A DNA stretch of 64,000 nt, from positions 62,001 through 126,000 of the forward strand of contig JAFCMP010000024.1 in the NCBI GenBank assembly GCA_017506865.1, written 5' to 3'. The DNA comes from Tribonema minus. Its lineage: Eukaryota; Sar; Xanthophyceae; Tribonematales; Tribonemataceae. The position numbers were made by a program, and so were the translations under genes. The notes under the pieces are model-generated. The model was not told where the DNA came from and made no database searches. It saw nothing but the letters and a program-made list of their open reading frames with translations. How positions within the stretch are numbered: position 1 is the first letter of the stretch; each line of letters opens with the position of its first letter. Below, piece after piece: positions 33,738-44,700 of this stretch.

Positions 33738-35356
33738 TCATATCGTGTGCAAACTGTAGCAGCAGTGTGCAGGGATGAGCACGTGATTGCATGCCTTGCA
33801 CATCGAAAAGCCATTTAAAATTTTCGAGGAGATCCAGTCCAATGAGTTTGTGTGCTTCACGCGCCCGTGCACAGCTTCTTTCACCGCCACTGCCTGTGTC
33901 TTGTACCTCTTGCGCACCTTGTTTATAGCCCTACCGTACATTCTTACTGAGTCACTTGAATCAGCTTGATCACCTCGGCGCCCTGTTGTATCGTCAGCAA
34001 CTGTTGAAGTTCGTCCATGATGTCTGCACAGACGGAAGCAAACATGCAATGTCTCAACTCAGCCATCGTCCTTATATGACCGGCTCATATGATTAGGTGT
34101 ATGCAGGAGGTGGTGGGTGACCTACTCACCTCACGAACGAGCAGGTTCTCCAGGTACAGAAATGTCTGTCCGTTCGCCTGACACCTCACTGCAGGGCTCG
34201 GGCAGCTTCATCGTCATCGCTGTCACCTGCATCAGGGTCAGCAGACTGAGTGCTGACAACTTGTCCACCAGACCGCAGAGCTGAGACCTCCACTGCCCTC
34301 TGCTCTGCCGCAGCCAGCTTCTCCTCATGGTCTGGTACACCTAGCGACGTCTTTTGGTCCTTGCCAAGAATGTCAAATGCCTGCATGGGCACAGAACGAC
34401 CAATGCAAAGAGTCAGCATGATAGACAGCAATGTGAGTTGTGCCACCGACAAACCATAGATGTCATCGCGATAGCTCATGACATCTTAATTACAACTTAC
34501 CAGCCTGAGGGTCATGGTGCCTCGCTTCTTGTATGCACGTGCAGCCAGAGCGCTTGCTGCGGCTCCCATTGAGGCGCTGATGGCCTCTGCAGCTGCGGAA
34601 CCGCCGGCGGATTCGCCGGCATCCGTGCCAGCGGCTTCAGTGACGCAGATCGATGCGATGAGGAACAGCCAGATGACATTGTGCCGGCGCTGGCAGCCAG
34701 GCACGCTGTCGAAGACGCCAGTGTTGTAAGGGAGGCTGATGACGAAGGCAGACACGGCGGTCCGCAGATGCTCGACCACAGCGGTTGTGGCAACGTAGGC
34801 GCCCAGCGCCATGACGACAGTTGATGTCAGAGCACCAACGCACCCGTAGACACTCTTGAGCCGGTTGGAAAGAAGTGCCTGAGATGAGACGGCAACAATG
34901 CACCAGGTATCTTGTGTAAGTGCTCGAGAGGCATTTGTGCAACATCACATGACATGACTGTGCATAATGTACACATGTTTCACTGCGAACGCATTCCTTA
35001 CCTCACGTTTGGCCCTCTCGACCTTGAGCTGCGCAGCCAAGCGACGGCGCGCTGCTGCACGGCCCTTCTTTATGACATTGGGCTTGGTTTGCCTGGGGCG
35101 CTGTGAAAAGCAGCACCAGTGGTTACGATATGCGCATGTGAGATGGATGTGTGTCTTGAATGCAAGCATGACACAATAATGTCACATGTTCCCCATACAC
35201 AATTCCCACCTTGGCTCTGGCGCTTGCAGCGCTGTATTCCTTCTGTGCCGTGTGCTGTGCATATCTCTGGCGCTGACTGAAGCGCCTGGCTCTCTTGGCC
35301 TTGGGAGTGTCTGTCGAAGCCTGTGGCGAGCGCAGTAGTGCAGCGCCTGAGGTCAT
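33738..35356 (-). CDS. Five-exon membrane-protein model, function unknown
   Basis: Exons 35356-35210, 35100-35002, 34878-34501, 34380-34190 and 34023-33738 join in phase to 366 residues. The N-terminus is strongly basic (KAKRARRFSQRQRYAQ; KKGRAAARRRLAAQLK). Exon 3 has two hydrophobic segments (GALTSTVVMALGAYVATT and NVIWLFLIASICV) that look like membrane helices, then an Ala/Gly-rich stretch. Exon 4 is acidic and charged (AGDSDDDEAA). In the last exon a second frame also reads sensibly (IMDELQQLLTIQQGAEVIKL, ending at a TAA), so the C-terminus is uncertain. No family is recognised. Confidence 0.5.
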
Positions 35357-35364
35357 TCTTCAGA

Positions 35365-35625
35365 CTGTGCATACTGCCATGAGTGTAAGCAGCAGTTTGT
35401 GTTGTTGGCAGGGCTTGCATGTGTGTTGCAGTGGTGGCAACATTGGCAATCGTATCAAGTGCCATGAATGCAAGTATATGGCTGTATATTTGGCAACGTT
35501 AACAGATGTGCAAAGTGCCATGAGTGTGAGCAGCTGGTTGTATATCTGGTAGTGCTGCACAACTTTGCTGCAACTGTGGCAATGTATACAGATGTGCAAG
35601 AAGCCATGAACGTGGGCCGATGATC
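35365..35625. repeat. Diverged tandem units around GTGCCATGAGTGTRAGCAG
   Basis: Three to four loose units of about 70-90 bases with TGTATATYTGG and AGATGTGCAA blocks, just upstream of the membrane-protein start. Confidence 0.5.
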
Positions 35626-36840
35626 AATTGCCAGGGATATAGCGCAGTGACCAGCAACTTCGTCCCTGGCAACCCAGGAGCCCCATGCTTCAGCATGAGC
35701 AGCGCAGGCAATACAGGGGTCGACCTTGGCAGTTTCAATGTTCGACAGTTTCATAGGGGGTCCTCTCTCACCTCCACGATGGGTAATCGCACTGGCCTGC
35801 ACAGGTACCACGGGATCCCTGACGCGAACATAGGTAGAAGCAGAATGACGAATGGCACCGCCTGCAAGGCGCAAGCCATGACGGCAGACCACGGCATGGT
35901 GGCCAGCCGAAACAGGCTGTAAGCAGCAGCAACAGAAGCAGCATTAGCGCAGCACGAGGTGATGTGCCTTTGCTAACCAGGGTCAGCAAGGCCACCAAGG
36001 ATAGGGTGACTAGAAAACAAGCAACCAGAACTGCTGAGCGGCACTACTGCGTCCAGTATCCACAAAGGTGTATTTGCACTGCTGCTGCCTCAGAGTGGGC
36101 CATGCAGCATCAAGAAACAGAAACAGGAGTTGACGGTTGCAGCAACTGCAACACTTTCGCGGTGACGACCCATCTGTAACTGTCAGCACAGCAGCAGCAG
36201 CAGCAGCAGCAGCAGAGTCACCACAGAGGTCAACATTGCAGGCCAAGAGCGCTGCTAGAACGCAGCTAATTACAGCAGCGCTGCATGTGTACAGTTTGCT
36301 AGGCATGACGCCGTCGCTGCAGTGCCAGAGTAAACGAACCAGCACTCAGCGCTGAACATTTGCGATGGCCTGCACTGATGCTCTGCTGTCAACTAGTGAG
36401 CGTTGTGCCTCGGCGCTAGATAGCTGCTGGCTGCAGGAGGGCAAATGACGCGTGATAAGAGCAGCAGATGAGCGACCGAGGCTCGTTGTGCATCGCGGGC
36501 GATACAGCAGTGTGGCTATATTCATGGCAACACAACACGGACACTCACCTGTATTCCCCAGAGTTTGGAGCACCGCTGCCGCTGACCTCCCAGCAGTGTA
36601 CGAAGCAGCGCTGTGTTGTGAGGAGTACAGTGCATCACGTGTCAACTCTCAGGAATACACTGGCATCAACCGCTATATTTCGCGCAATGCAGCGCGTCGC
36701 AGCTGACTCGCCAAGAGTTGACACCTCAAATTCTTCTTGAAGTCCCTTGAGTACAAGAGGTTCCGTAAACTTCCCTGATCGCGGTGCAGAGCTAGCACGG
36801 CAATGCAGCGCCTCCCGATCCTCATAGAGGCAGACATACA
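35626..36840. other. No recognisable gene; (CAG)n at 36189-36215
   Basis: The only clear structure is the perfect CAG microsatellite of about nine units at 36189-36215. Confidence 0.45.
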
Positions 36841-36846
36841 CACACG

Positions 36847-37089
36847 CTACCGTATCCTGTCCCGCTGCTGAAGCGTTTGAGTATGTTCACTTCCTGCCGC
36901 CTTCGCCACCTGAGCGCCGCCGCTGCCACCGCCGCCCGTGCCACCGGCGGGTGCATTGTGGGCTGCAGCGGCTTGGGCCCTCGCAGCGAATCCGCCAGCC
37001 TGCACGCCACCGCCGCCCTGGCGAGCTTCGGCCGACTGGATGCGAGCAGCAGCGTCTGCGTCCATGGCCTTGCCCCCCTTGTCAGTCAT
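36847..37089 (-). CDS. Small SMP-domain (seed maturation protein-like) protein
   Basis: A single 80-residue frame from ATG at 37089 to TAG. It reads MTDKGGKAMDADAAARIQSA, then FAARAQAAAAHNAP and a glycine-rich tail. The pair AARIQSA...(G)xFAARAQxAA is the signature of the SMP domain, found in plant seed maturation (LEA-type) proteins and in many small fungal and protist proteins. Such proteins are hydrophilic and often linked to desiccation or stress; the exact role here is unknown. The composition is sharply different from the neighbouring non-coding DNA, and the frame is complete. Confidence 0.75.
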   Translation of the reverse strand: MTDKGGKAMDADAAARIQSAEARQGGGGVQAGGFAARAQAAAAHNAPAGGTGGGGSGGAQVAKAAGSEHTQTLQQRDRIR

Positions 37090-37099
37090 TGTGATGCTG

Positions 37100-38640
37100 T
37101 CGTTGGCGTGAGAGCAGAGTGAATGGGCGTGGTGGGCAGTCGACGAAGGTTGAGCGCTCCTATGAGCACGGGAGTGCAAGGTGAACAGATCCTGAATGAT
37201 TCCTTCAAGACGTTCATGAATTTGACCAGAATCAAACAGTGCGTGCACCCAAAGCAGGGCACAGAGGGGCGAGACCACCTGTTATTGCTGCACTTGTGGG
37301 TTTTCATGGGTCAGGGGGCCCCAAGACTCCATGAACTGCGGTCAGCTGTGGTCGCCCTGAATGGCTGGGGACTTGGCTGTGCAATTTGCACGCGCCCTGT
37401 CACCCGGGCCCCTCATGGTTCTTACCAAATAACGCAGTGAACACCTGGGGATTGACGCTAGCATAACATTGCAACACACGGTTTTAACACTGGCAATGGC
37501 TCGCGACTTTGGGTCATGTTTTCGCACCCCAAGCATATGCACCCCAAGCATATTGGCGAAACATGCAGAAAGACAGCAGTGGCTTCCATGCACGGCATGT
37601 GTTCCGGGTCGCCAACAAGTGTCATGCTTCATAACAAAGCATGAATGACACGCTGCTGATCAACAGCCACAGCGTTCTCATTTATGCCAAGATCAATGTA
37701 TGCAACTCATATCCTGCCAACACTGCAGCATTTGGTGCCGTTGCAAACCGCGTAATCACAACAGAATGCCGTCACATCAGTCATGACGCACATAGCACCA
37801 GAGAGAAGCATGACATTGACTCGCTCGGTATATCACACACGGCGCCATCCATTACAACGCAGTGCGGCACCGCAAAAACAGCAGCGCTCTACCCAGTGAG
37901 CATCATCAATCAGACAATTTACAGGAGCGCAACCTCGACAGCTGCCGCAACACTTGTGATTCAACGCAGCGCGTATGCAATCAACCCCCCCCCCCCCCCT
38001 CGGTCCACCATTGCACCAAGTCCGAGATAACAACGCAGCGCACTGGCATAATGCATTGTGCCATGTGTGCCAAATGAACAACCCAGCGCAGCGGGCGACT
38101 GCCGTGCTCTTGAACACGCTGTCCCAGCATGCAGTGAGCATTGCTGCTGATGCCGAGCGCTGATGGCAGTTGCCGCGGCACGCACGCATTGCGCACTGGC
38201 TGCTACGCACTGCAGCAGCGCGCGGCGGAACGAGACACAGCGCACATGCCGTAGGCACCGCAGGCACAGTCGACCATCAGGCATACGCGCGGCGTGACAA
38301 ACAGGTGTGCCCGGCCCATCGCAAAGCATCCGCGCCGCTGGCACGCATCTCAGTGGTCAGTTGCATCAGCAGCGCTCCACGATTGCCGCGTCGCAGAGCG
38401 CTCGCGCGCACGGCGACGGGCGTTCGGCAACGCGCCAAGTGGCGCGCAGCCACTGCGACAGGTGGCGACGCACAGGACGAATTCTTCTGCTGCCGAATGT
38501 TTCGTCGCTGTGATCGCAGCGTGTGGGGCTAGGCCCCATGCGGCAGAGGCGGCCGCTAGCAGCAGCTGACAGGTACATCGGCGCTGTGGCGTTAGCGAGG
38601 GGCTAGCGAGCGCACCGCGCGCGCGGCTAGCGGCGGCGGC
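37100..38640. other. No recognisable gene
   Basis: A 15-base C run lies at 37985-37999. The right half is very rich in CGCAGCGC and GCGCAC words. It lies just 3' of the co-chaperone stop codon, so 38.2-38.6 kb may hold its 3' UTR. Confidence 0.4.
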
Positions 38641-38648
38641 AGCGGTCG

Positions 38649-38732
38649 CTAGCAGAAGCGGCCCAGGCGCACGTCGCTGTCGTACTTGCGGCGCGCAGAC
38701 TCGTCGCCAATGATCTCGTATGCCTCCGTGAC
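38649..38732 (-). CDS. Co-chaperone exon 14: end of J domain and stop
   Basis: After a TTTGTCAG| acceptor it encodes [18 protein letters not shown], the helix III-IV end of the J domain, then nine residues and TAG. Phase 0 with exon 13. Confidence 0.88.
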   Translation of the reverse strand, partial: VTEAYEIIGDESARRKYDSDVRLGRFC

Positions 38733-41700
38733 CTGACAAAACGGGGTGCACAGCGTGGGCGGCACGGTTCAGTGTGTCGCTTGCTGCACAGCAAGTGCTG
38801 TCGAGAAGCGCTATCTGCATAGCAATTTATGATGTGAAACACCTAGCCGCATGGTGTGCAAGGTGCCGCATGCTTTGCTATTGCGAAGCATCATCGCACT
38901 AATCTACACTCATGAGTCATGAGTGCGACTGTCCTGCGAAACTACAAGAGTACTTGCATGACAGTGCCTATGTGCACTTCAATCTTCAAAGCTGCTCCGC
39001 AAGGTGCCGCCTCCATGTTCATGCGGATGGAGGATCTGGCACGACCATGCAATACATCAGCGCTCTGCACAGCAGACCCCAAAACAGGAGCAACCTCAAC
39101 TTCAAGTATCGCTTTGAACCTGACGTTTCTCCTGGCGATCGTGCTAGACGAGAGATCGGTCTCATTGCCACTGGCTCGCTTTACATATAGGTACTGCAGG
39201 AGCTGGGTCAACCAGTTCTCACCTCCTTGTCTAACCTGCCAATCACAGTTGGACGCCGCACTTCTGCAACTGCCATTAAGCGCTATTGACTTATCACTTC
39301 GCGCAATTGTACATCTTGGAACACTTCATGGTACTCCAACGATGACTCCAATCCACAATCATCGCCACGACATGCAGCATGAACGCCAAGGCAGTGCTCA
39401 CCTCCTTGAACTTGTCCGCGGCGCCCGCCTCGCTGTTCTTATCCGGGTGGAACTTCAACGCCAGCTTGCGGTACGCCTGCCGAATGTCCTTAGCCGTGGC
39501 CGACCTAGCCACCCCCAGCACCGTATAGTGGCATCCTTTCCCCTTGCCAAGCACTGACGCGCCCCCGCTGCCCCCCGTGCTGTGGCGCCGCCCCCCCGTT
39601 CCGTGACTGCCGCCGCCGCCGCCACCGCCACTGTTTCCGTTGAAGAAGCCGCTCCAGTAATTGGAGTTGGCGTCGCCCCAGTCGTCGTCTGGTTCGTCGT
39701 CGACGTCGTCTGCAGGCGAAATTTGCAGAGAAAGTCGTCAGCACGGCGTGTCTGCAATCGATATAGAAGTAGGTCATCAAAGGGAAAGTCATCAGCACGG
39801 CGTGTCTGCGATCGATGTACGGTTGCAGCCGTGAAGTGGATAGTTGACGTTGGCATTTCCCCATGCGTCATTCGCGTCGTCGTTACCATCTTCTGCGGGC
39901 AGGATTCACTGAGGAATTCTTAGCACAGCATGCGTTTGATCAAGGCTGCTGGCATGAGCAAAGATGAGCCCGAACGGTTTGCGCTCACGGTCCATGCAGT
40001 TATGGGTGCTACTTCCGAGGTTGATATTTCGAAGAAATGTCGTCCCAGATCATCCACCAGCATCTGTTTGATTTCAGTCATAATTCGCACACGTCCGCCT
40101 TCGCCGCTGTCAACTTGAACAGTCTCGCCCACGTAACCGTTGCAGAGGCCGTTGAAGTAGCCGTACGCATGGCTGCTGTGTCACAAAAGCAGCTCGTGTG
40201 CGGTGCTGCTGCGCTGCTGCTGCAGCCTCTGCGTATCCAGGCACCTCTCTCTGGAATGCATGCACCAAGCACAAGATGCACTTCATCTGTGCAAGCTTCC
40301 AAGCGGGCGACAAGCCAGTGTTGCGCCCATCACCGTTGCGACATGAACGGCGAGAGGTGCGAAGCGTCGCGGACTGCCGCAATAGCTGTCCAAAGCAGCC
40401 ACATCTTGAGAATGTACGCGGCTTCTCTTGTTCTCCTCAAGTTCAAGTGCGTCAGCGCCGCAAAGGCTGATGCGCGCTGCGACCAACACCGTGACAACGC
40501 CCAGAACGCGTACCGCGGCAACCCTAACCCTAATCCTCACCCTAACCCCAAGCCGTTAACGTAGCCACGGGCGCAAGCGCAAGTATCACCGAAGTTCAAC
40601 TCAGCACGGCACCACGGCAGGGCTGCGCACCGTCAAAGTAGCTGCCGTAGTAGCTGTACGCGCCGCCGTCGCAACCCTAACCCTAGCCCTCACCTTAAAC
40701 CCAACCCGTCAGCATTGGTGATAATTGCGCTTGCGCTCGTGACAATTATGACCGAAGTTCAACTCAGCACGGCACTAAGGGAGGGGTCGCGCACCGTCGA
40801 AGTAGCTGTCGTAGTAGCCGTACGCGCCGCCGGCGCTGCGCCGCGCGTTCGCAGTTATCACCGAAATTCAACCCAGCACGGCCCTACGAGAGGGTCGCGC
40901 ACCGCCACGCATTCGTAATCTTCACTGAAGTTCAACTGATCAGCACGGCACAGCAAGCAAATTTGCGCACCGTCGAAGTAGCTGTCGTAGTAGCCGTACG
41001 CGCCGCCGGCGCTGCGCCGCGCGTTCGTCATCACAGCCGTTGCCGCATGCGCCCGCATCACCGAACTTCAATTCACCACGGCGCACACAGCGATTTTGAC
41101 GCAGCAGCAGCAGCAGCAGCAGTACCGCACAAAAACACGCCGCGCACCGTCAAAGTAGCTGTCGTAGTAGCCGTACGCGCCGCCGGCGCTGCGCCGCGCG
41201 TTCGCCGCGCGCGCGCGCCGCTGCGCCGCCGCCGCCTCCTTGCGCGCCGATGCCTGCACGCCGTCCATCTCCGCCCTCACCGCGTCTGCGTCCGCGGCGC
41301 TGACGTAGTCGTAGACGTCGTTCTCCGCGAGGAACGTGGCAAAGTCCTGCTGCGCGGCGGGCCACTGCTTGCACGCGCGGTACGCGCGCGCGCGGCGCAG
41401 GCGCGCCTGCGGCGTTATGTGTTGCGGGGGGGGGGGGGGGTTATGGAGTTTATGCGTCAGATATGGGGCTTGGTGTAGACCGTTACGTTACGTACGTGTT
41501 GGAGGCGCTGCGGTAGGCGTACACAATGCTGTCCGTTGGCTGCACGTGCAGAAAGTATGCGTGGCGCAGGTGCGCCTGCAGGCAGGGTATGGTTATGTAT
41601 GTGTCATTCGTGCGTATGCATATCCATACATGCGCTCGTGGCGTCTTATGTAGTTGATTATACGTATGAAGGCAAGCTCTGCATTCACAGAAGCAGGGCG

Positions 41701-44700
41701 CCACTAAGACGCACCAGACTGCAAACATGCAACACACCTTGTAGTACGAGGGGTTGCGCTTGAGCGCCTTATAGGAAGATCATACTTCAAAGTCCACGGC
41801 AAAGAGCAGAGGAAGCGGTACAATGGAAGAGCACGCTATTGCAAACCACCACACCTTAGACGACATCATGTCGCGACATGGTCGTCCACACGACATGAAG
41901 TCTGAAAGGCATGTCACGACATGGTCGTCCACAACGACAGGGTTCTCAGATGAAGCAGTCGACATATGTTGCCTGAACGACATGAAGTATGGCAGGCATG
42001 TCACGACATAGTCGTCTAGACGACATGAATTCTATCAGCAGCAGTCGACGTTGTCGCGACCACAACGACATGCAACGACATAGTTGAAGCTAGGAAGTTG
42101 AAGTACGATAATGACCGTTATTGCAGCTTCATATTGCGCCTGCCACGACGGCTGCAAAAGCGGTGTTATGCTATGCAGCCTCGAACCATCCCCTCTGTGA
42201 AACCGTCACGTTCAACTAGTTCTAACGAAGTTCTCACTGTGATGGCCGACAGCTGCTGAATTGGGTTTTGAATCGCTCTGCTGCAAGACGCTTTGGGTGT
42301 TGGGGCCCGCATTCACTGCAAGGCACATTCGGGGCGTATTGCTGCACCAGCACTACCAGCTCAGCGGCTCATTAGTAGCGTGGAGCTGTGACCCTTTCGG
42401 GTCATATAACCAACAAATACACCGAGGAGGAGCTTCTACGGCCTCGAGCCTTGATGCAGCTGTAAATAAGAGATCAGAGCCTACGCCAGTGTTGTCCGCC
42501 GCTTCAACGAGACTCTGACTGCGGCAGCGTCACCGCAGAATCGATCCTGTGTGCACTGCTGTGCACACACGACATGTTCACGACATATACGCGACATGAC
42601 ACAACATGAAGTGCAGCAACCTTGCGTCGACATGGTCGTGTAGGACGACATGAAGTAAGCGAGCCGTGTGCAACACCGTCGTCTGAGACGACATGAGCCT
42701 AGCAAACGGTACGCGACACCGTCGCGACATGATTTCTGGCTGCAGCGTCGCGACATGTCGTCGCGACTAGTTCGTGAAGGAATCATGTCGTCTAAGGTGT
42801 GCGAACCACCATGAGCACCTTTGCCGGGTTCCGCACTTGAGTGCAGAGAGCGCCGCACTTGACTGACGAACTTCAAGTACTTGAGCCCGTTAAAGAAATT
42901 CACCTTGTAGTACGCGGGGTTGCGCTTGAGCGCCTCCGAGCAGTCGATGACGGCGTCGCCGTTGCGGCACATGGCCATGCGCGCGGCGGCGCGATTGCAG
43001 AAGAGGCGCGCGTTGCCGAGATCGTCCATGGCGTCGCACTGCAGCGCCAGCGTGTAGCCCGCCGCCGCGCCTGCGTAGTCGCCCTGCAGATTTAGAGGTT
43101 GACGTTAGGGCTAGGGTTAGCGCTTGGGGTTTGGGGTACGGTAAGGGTTAGGTTTAGCGTTGAGCATCTTCATGTCAGCGTTAGGGGCACTGCAGTGCGA
43201 GCGTGTAGCCTGCCGCGGCGCGTGCGTAGTCGCCCTGCGCGGTTAGGGTTAGGGCTAAGGTTAGCGCTTGGGGTTAAGGTTAGCGGCCCGCCCTGACCCT
43301 TAGCTTTGGCGCTGACGTGAGGATTAACCCCAACCCCTCCACAGCGGCCGAGCATCTGCTGTACGCAATACATACTTTGCCCTGCCGTACACCAAATACG
43401 CACGTACCCTGCTGCAGGCAGCGTCGGCGGCGTCCCCGTGGCGCACGGGCTCCCTGTAGCGGCGCAGCAGGCCGCATCTACTGTGTTGTGCGCCAGTGCA
43501 TACTGGCCGTACTGTTGCAAAAGTACATTCAGGACGTACGCATTGCATACTGGCCCTGCTGTTGAATAATTACATTCAGTATGTACGCACCCTGCCGTAG
43601 GAAACTTCAAAGTGCATGCTATACAAGGTACATACATACCCTGCTGTAGGCGGCGTCGGCGGCGTCCTTGTGGCGCGCGGCCTCCTGTAACGGCGCAGCA
43701 CCTTGTGCATACCCTACTCTACGCGATACATACCTACGCTGCTGTACACCAAATACATACGTACCCTGCTGTAGGTGGCGTCGGCGGCGTCCTTGTGGCG
43801 CGCGGCCTCCCTGTAGCGGCGCAGCGTGCCGCTACTACCCTGCTGCAAGCAAATATGTCGAAGTGCATGCTTGCCCTAACATACAAGGATACATGCTTAC
43901 CCTGCTGTAGGCGGCGTCGGCAGCGTCCTTGTGACGCGCGGCCTCCCTGTAGCGGCGCAGAGGGTGGTCCGCCCAGCGCGCGCCCGCCTCCGAGAGCGCG
44001 TGCAGGCACTCATTTGCGCCGTCCACATCGCCTAAGTACCTGATACGCGTACAATACATACATACACATCGGCAATGTTATAAGTAGTTGAAGTTACACA
44101 CACAAGGCGCTAAAGTGACCATGTCAGAGTACCTGATACAAGAATAACGCATACATGCGGGCAATGGTGTACTGCAATTACTTGAAGTCTTCAATTACTT
44201 GAAGTCACACATTGAATGTTGCACACGTAACACGAGGCGAGAGGGAGACGAGCCGATGTCGCCCGAACACCTGATACGCGTACCGTACATACATATACGC
44301 ACAATGATACGGGCAATGATATAAGTACTGTGAATGAACACACGTGTCATGGGACGCATACAGTACATACATATACGGGCAATGAGTGAAAGCACACATG
44401 CGACATGAGGCGAGAAGGTGACAAGCCGATATCGCCCGAACACCTGATACATGTACAGTACATACATACGGGCAATGAAGTACTTCTTCAAGTGCTTGAA
44501 GTCACGCACGTGTCAAGGACCATCGGCATTGTCATGTCACCTTCGCGATTGCTGTTCTCCAAGCTAGGCATTGATGCCAGGCTCGGAATTTGACGACCAA
44601 TCATCACGACCGTAACGTCGCCTTTGATCCCAATGCCGCCTTCGCGACTGCTGTGCCCAAAGCTAGCTGTACATCATTGCCGAATTCAGAACCTGGCAAT

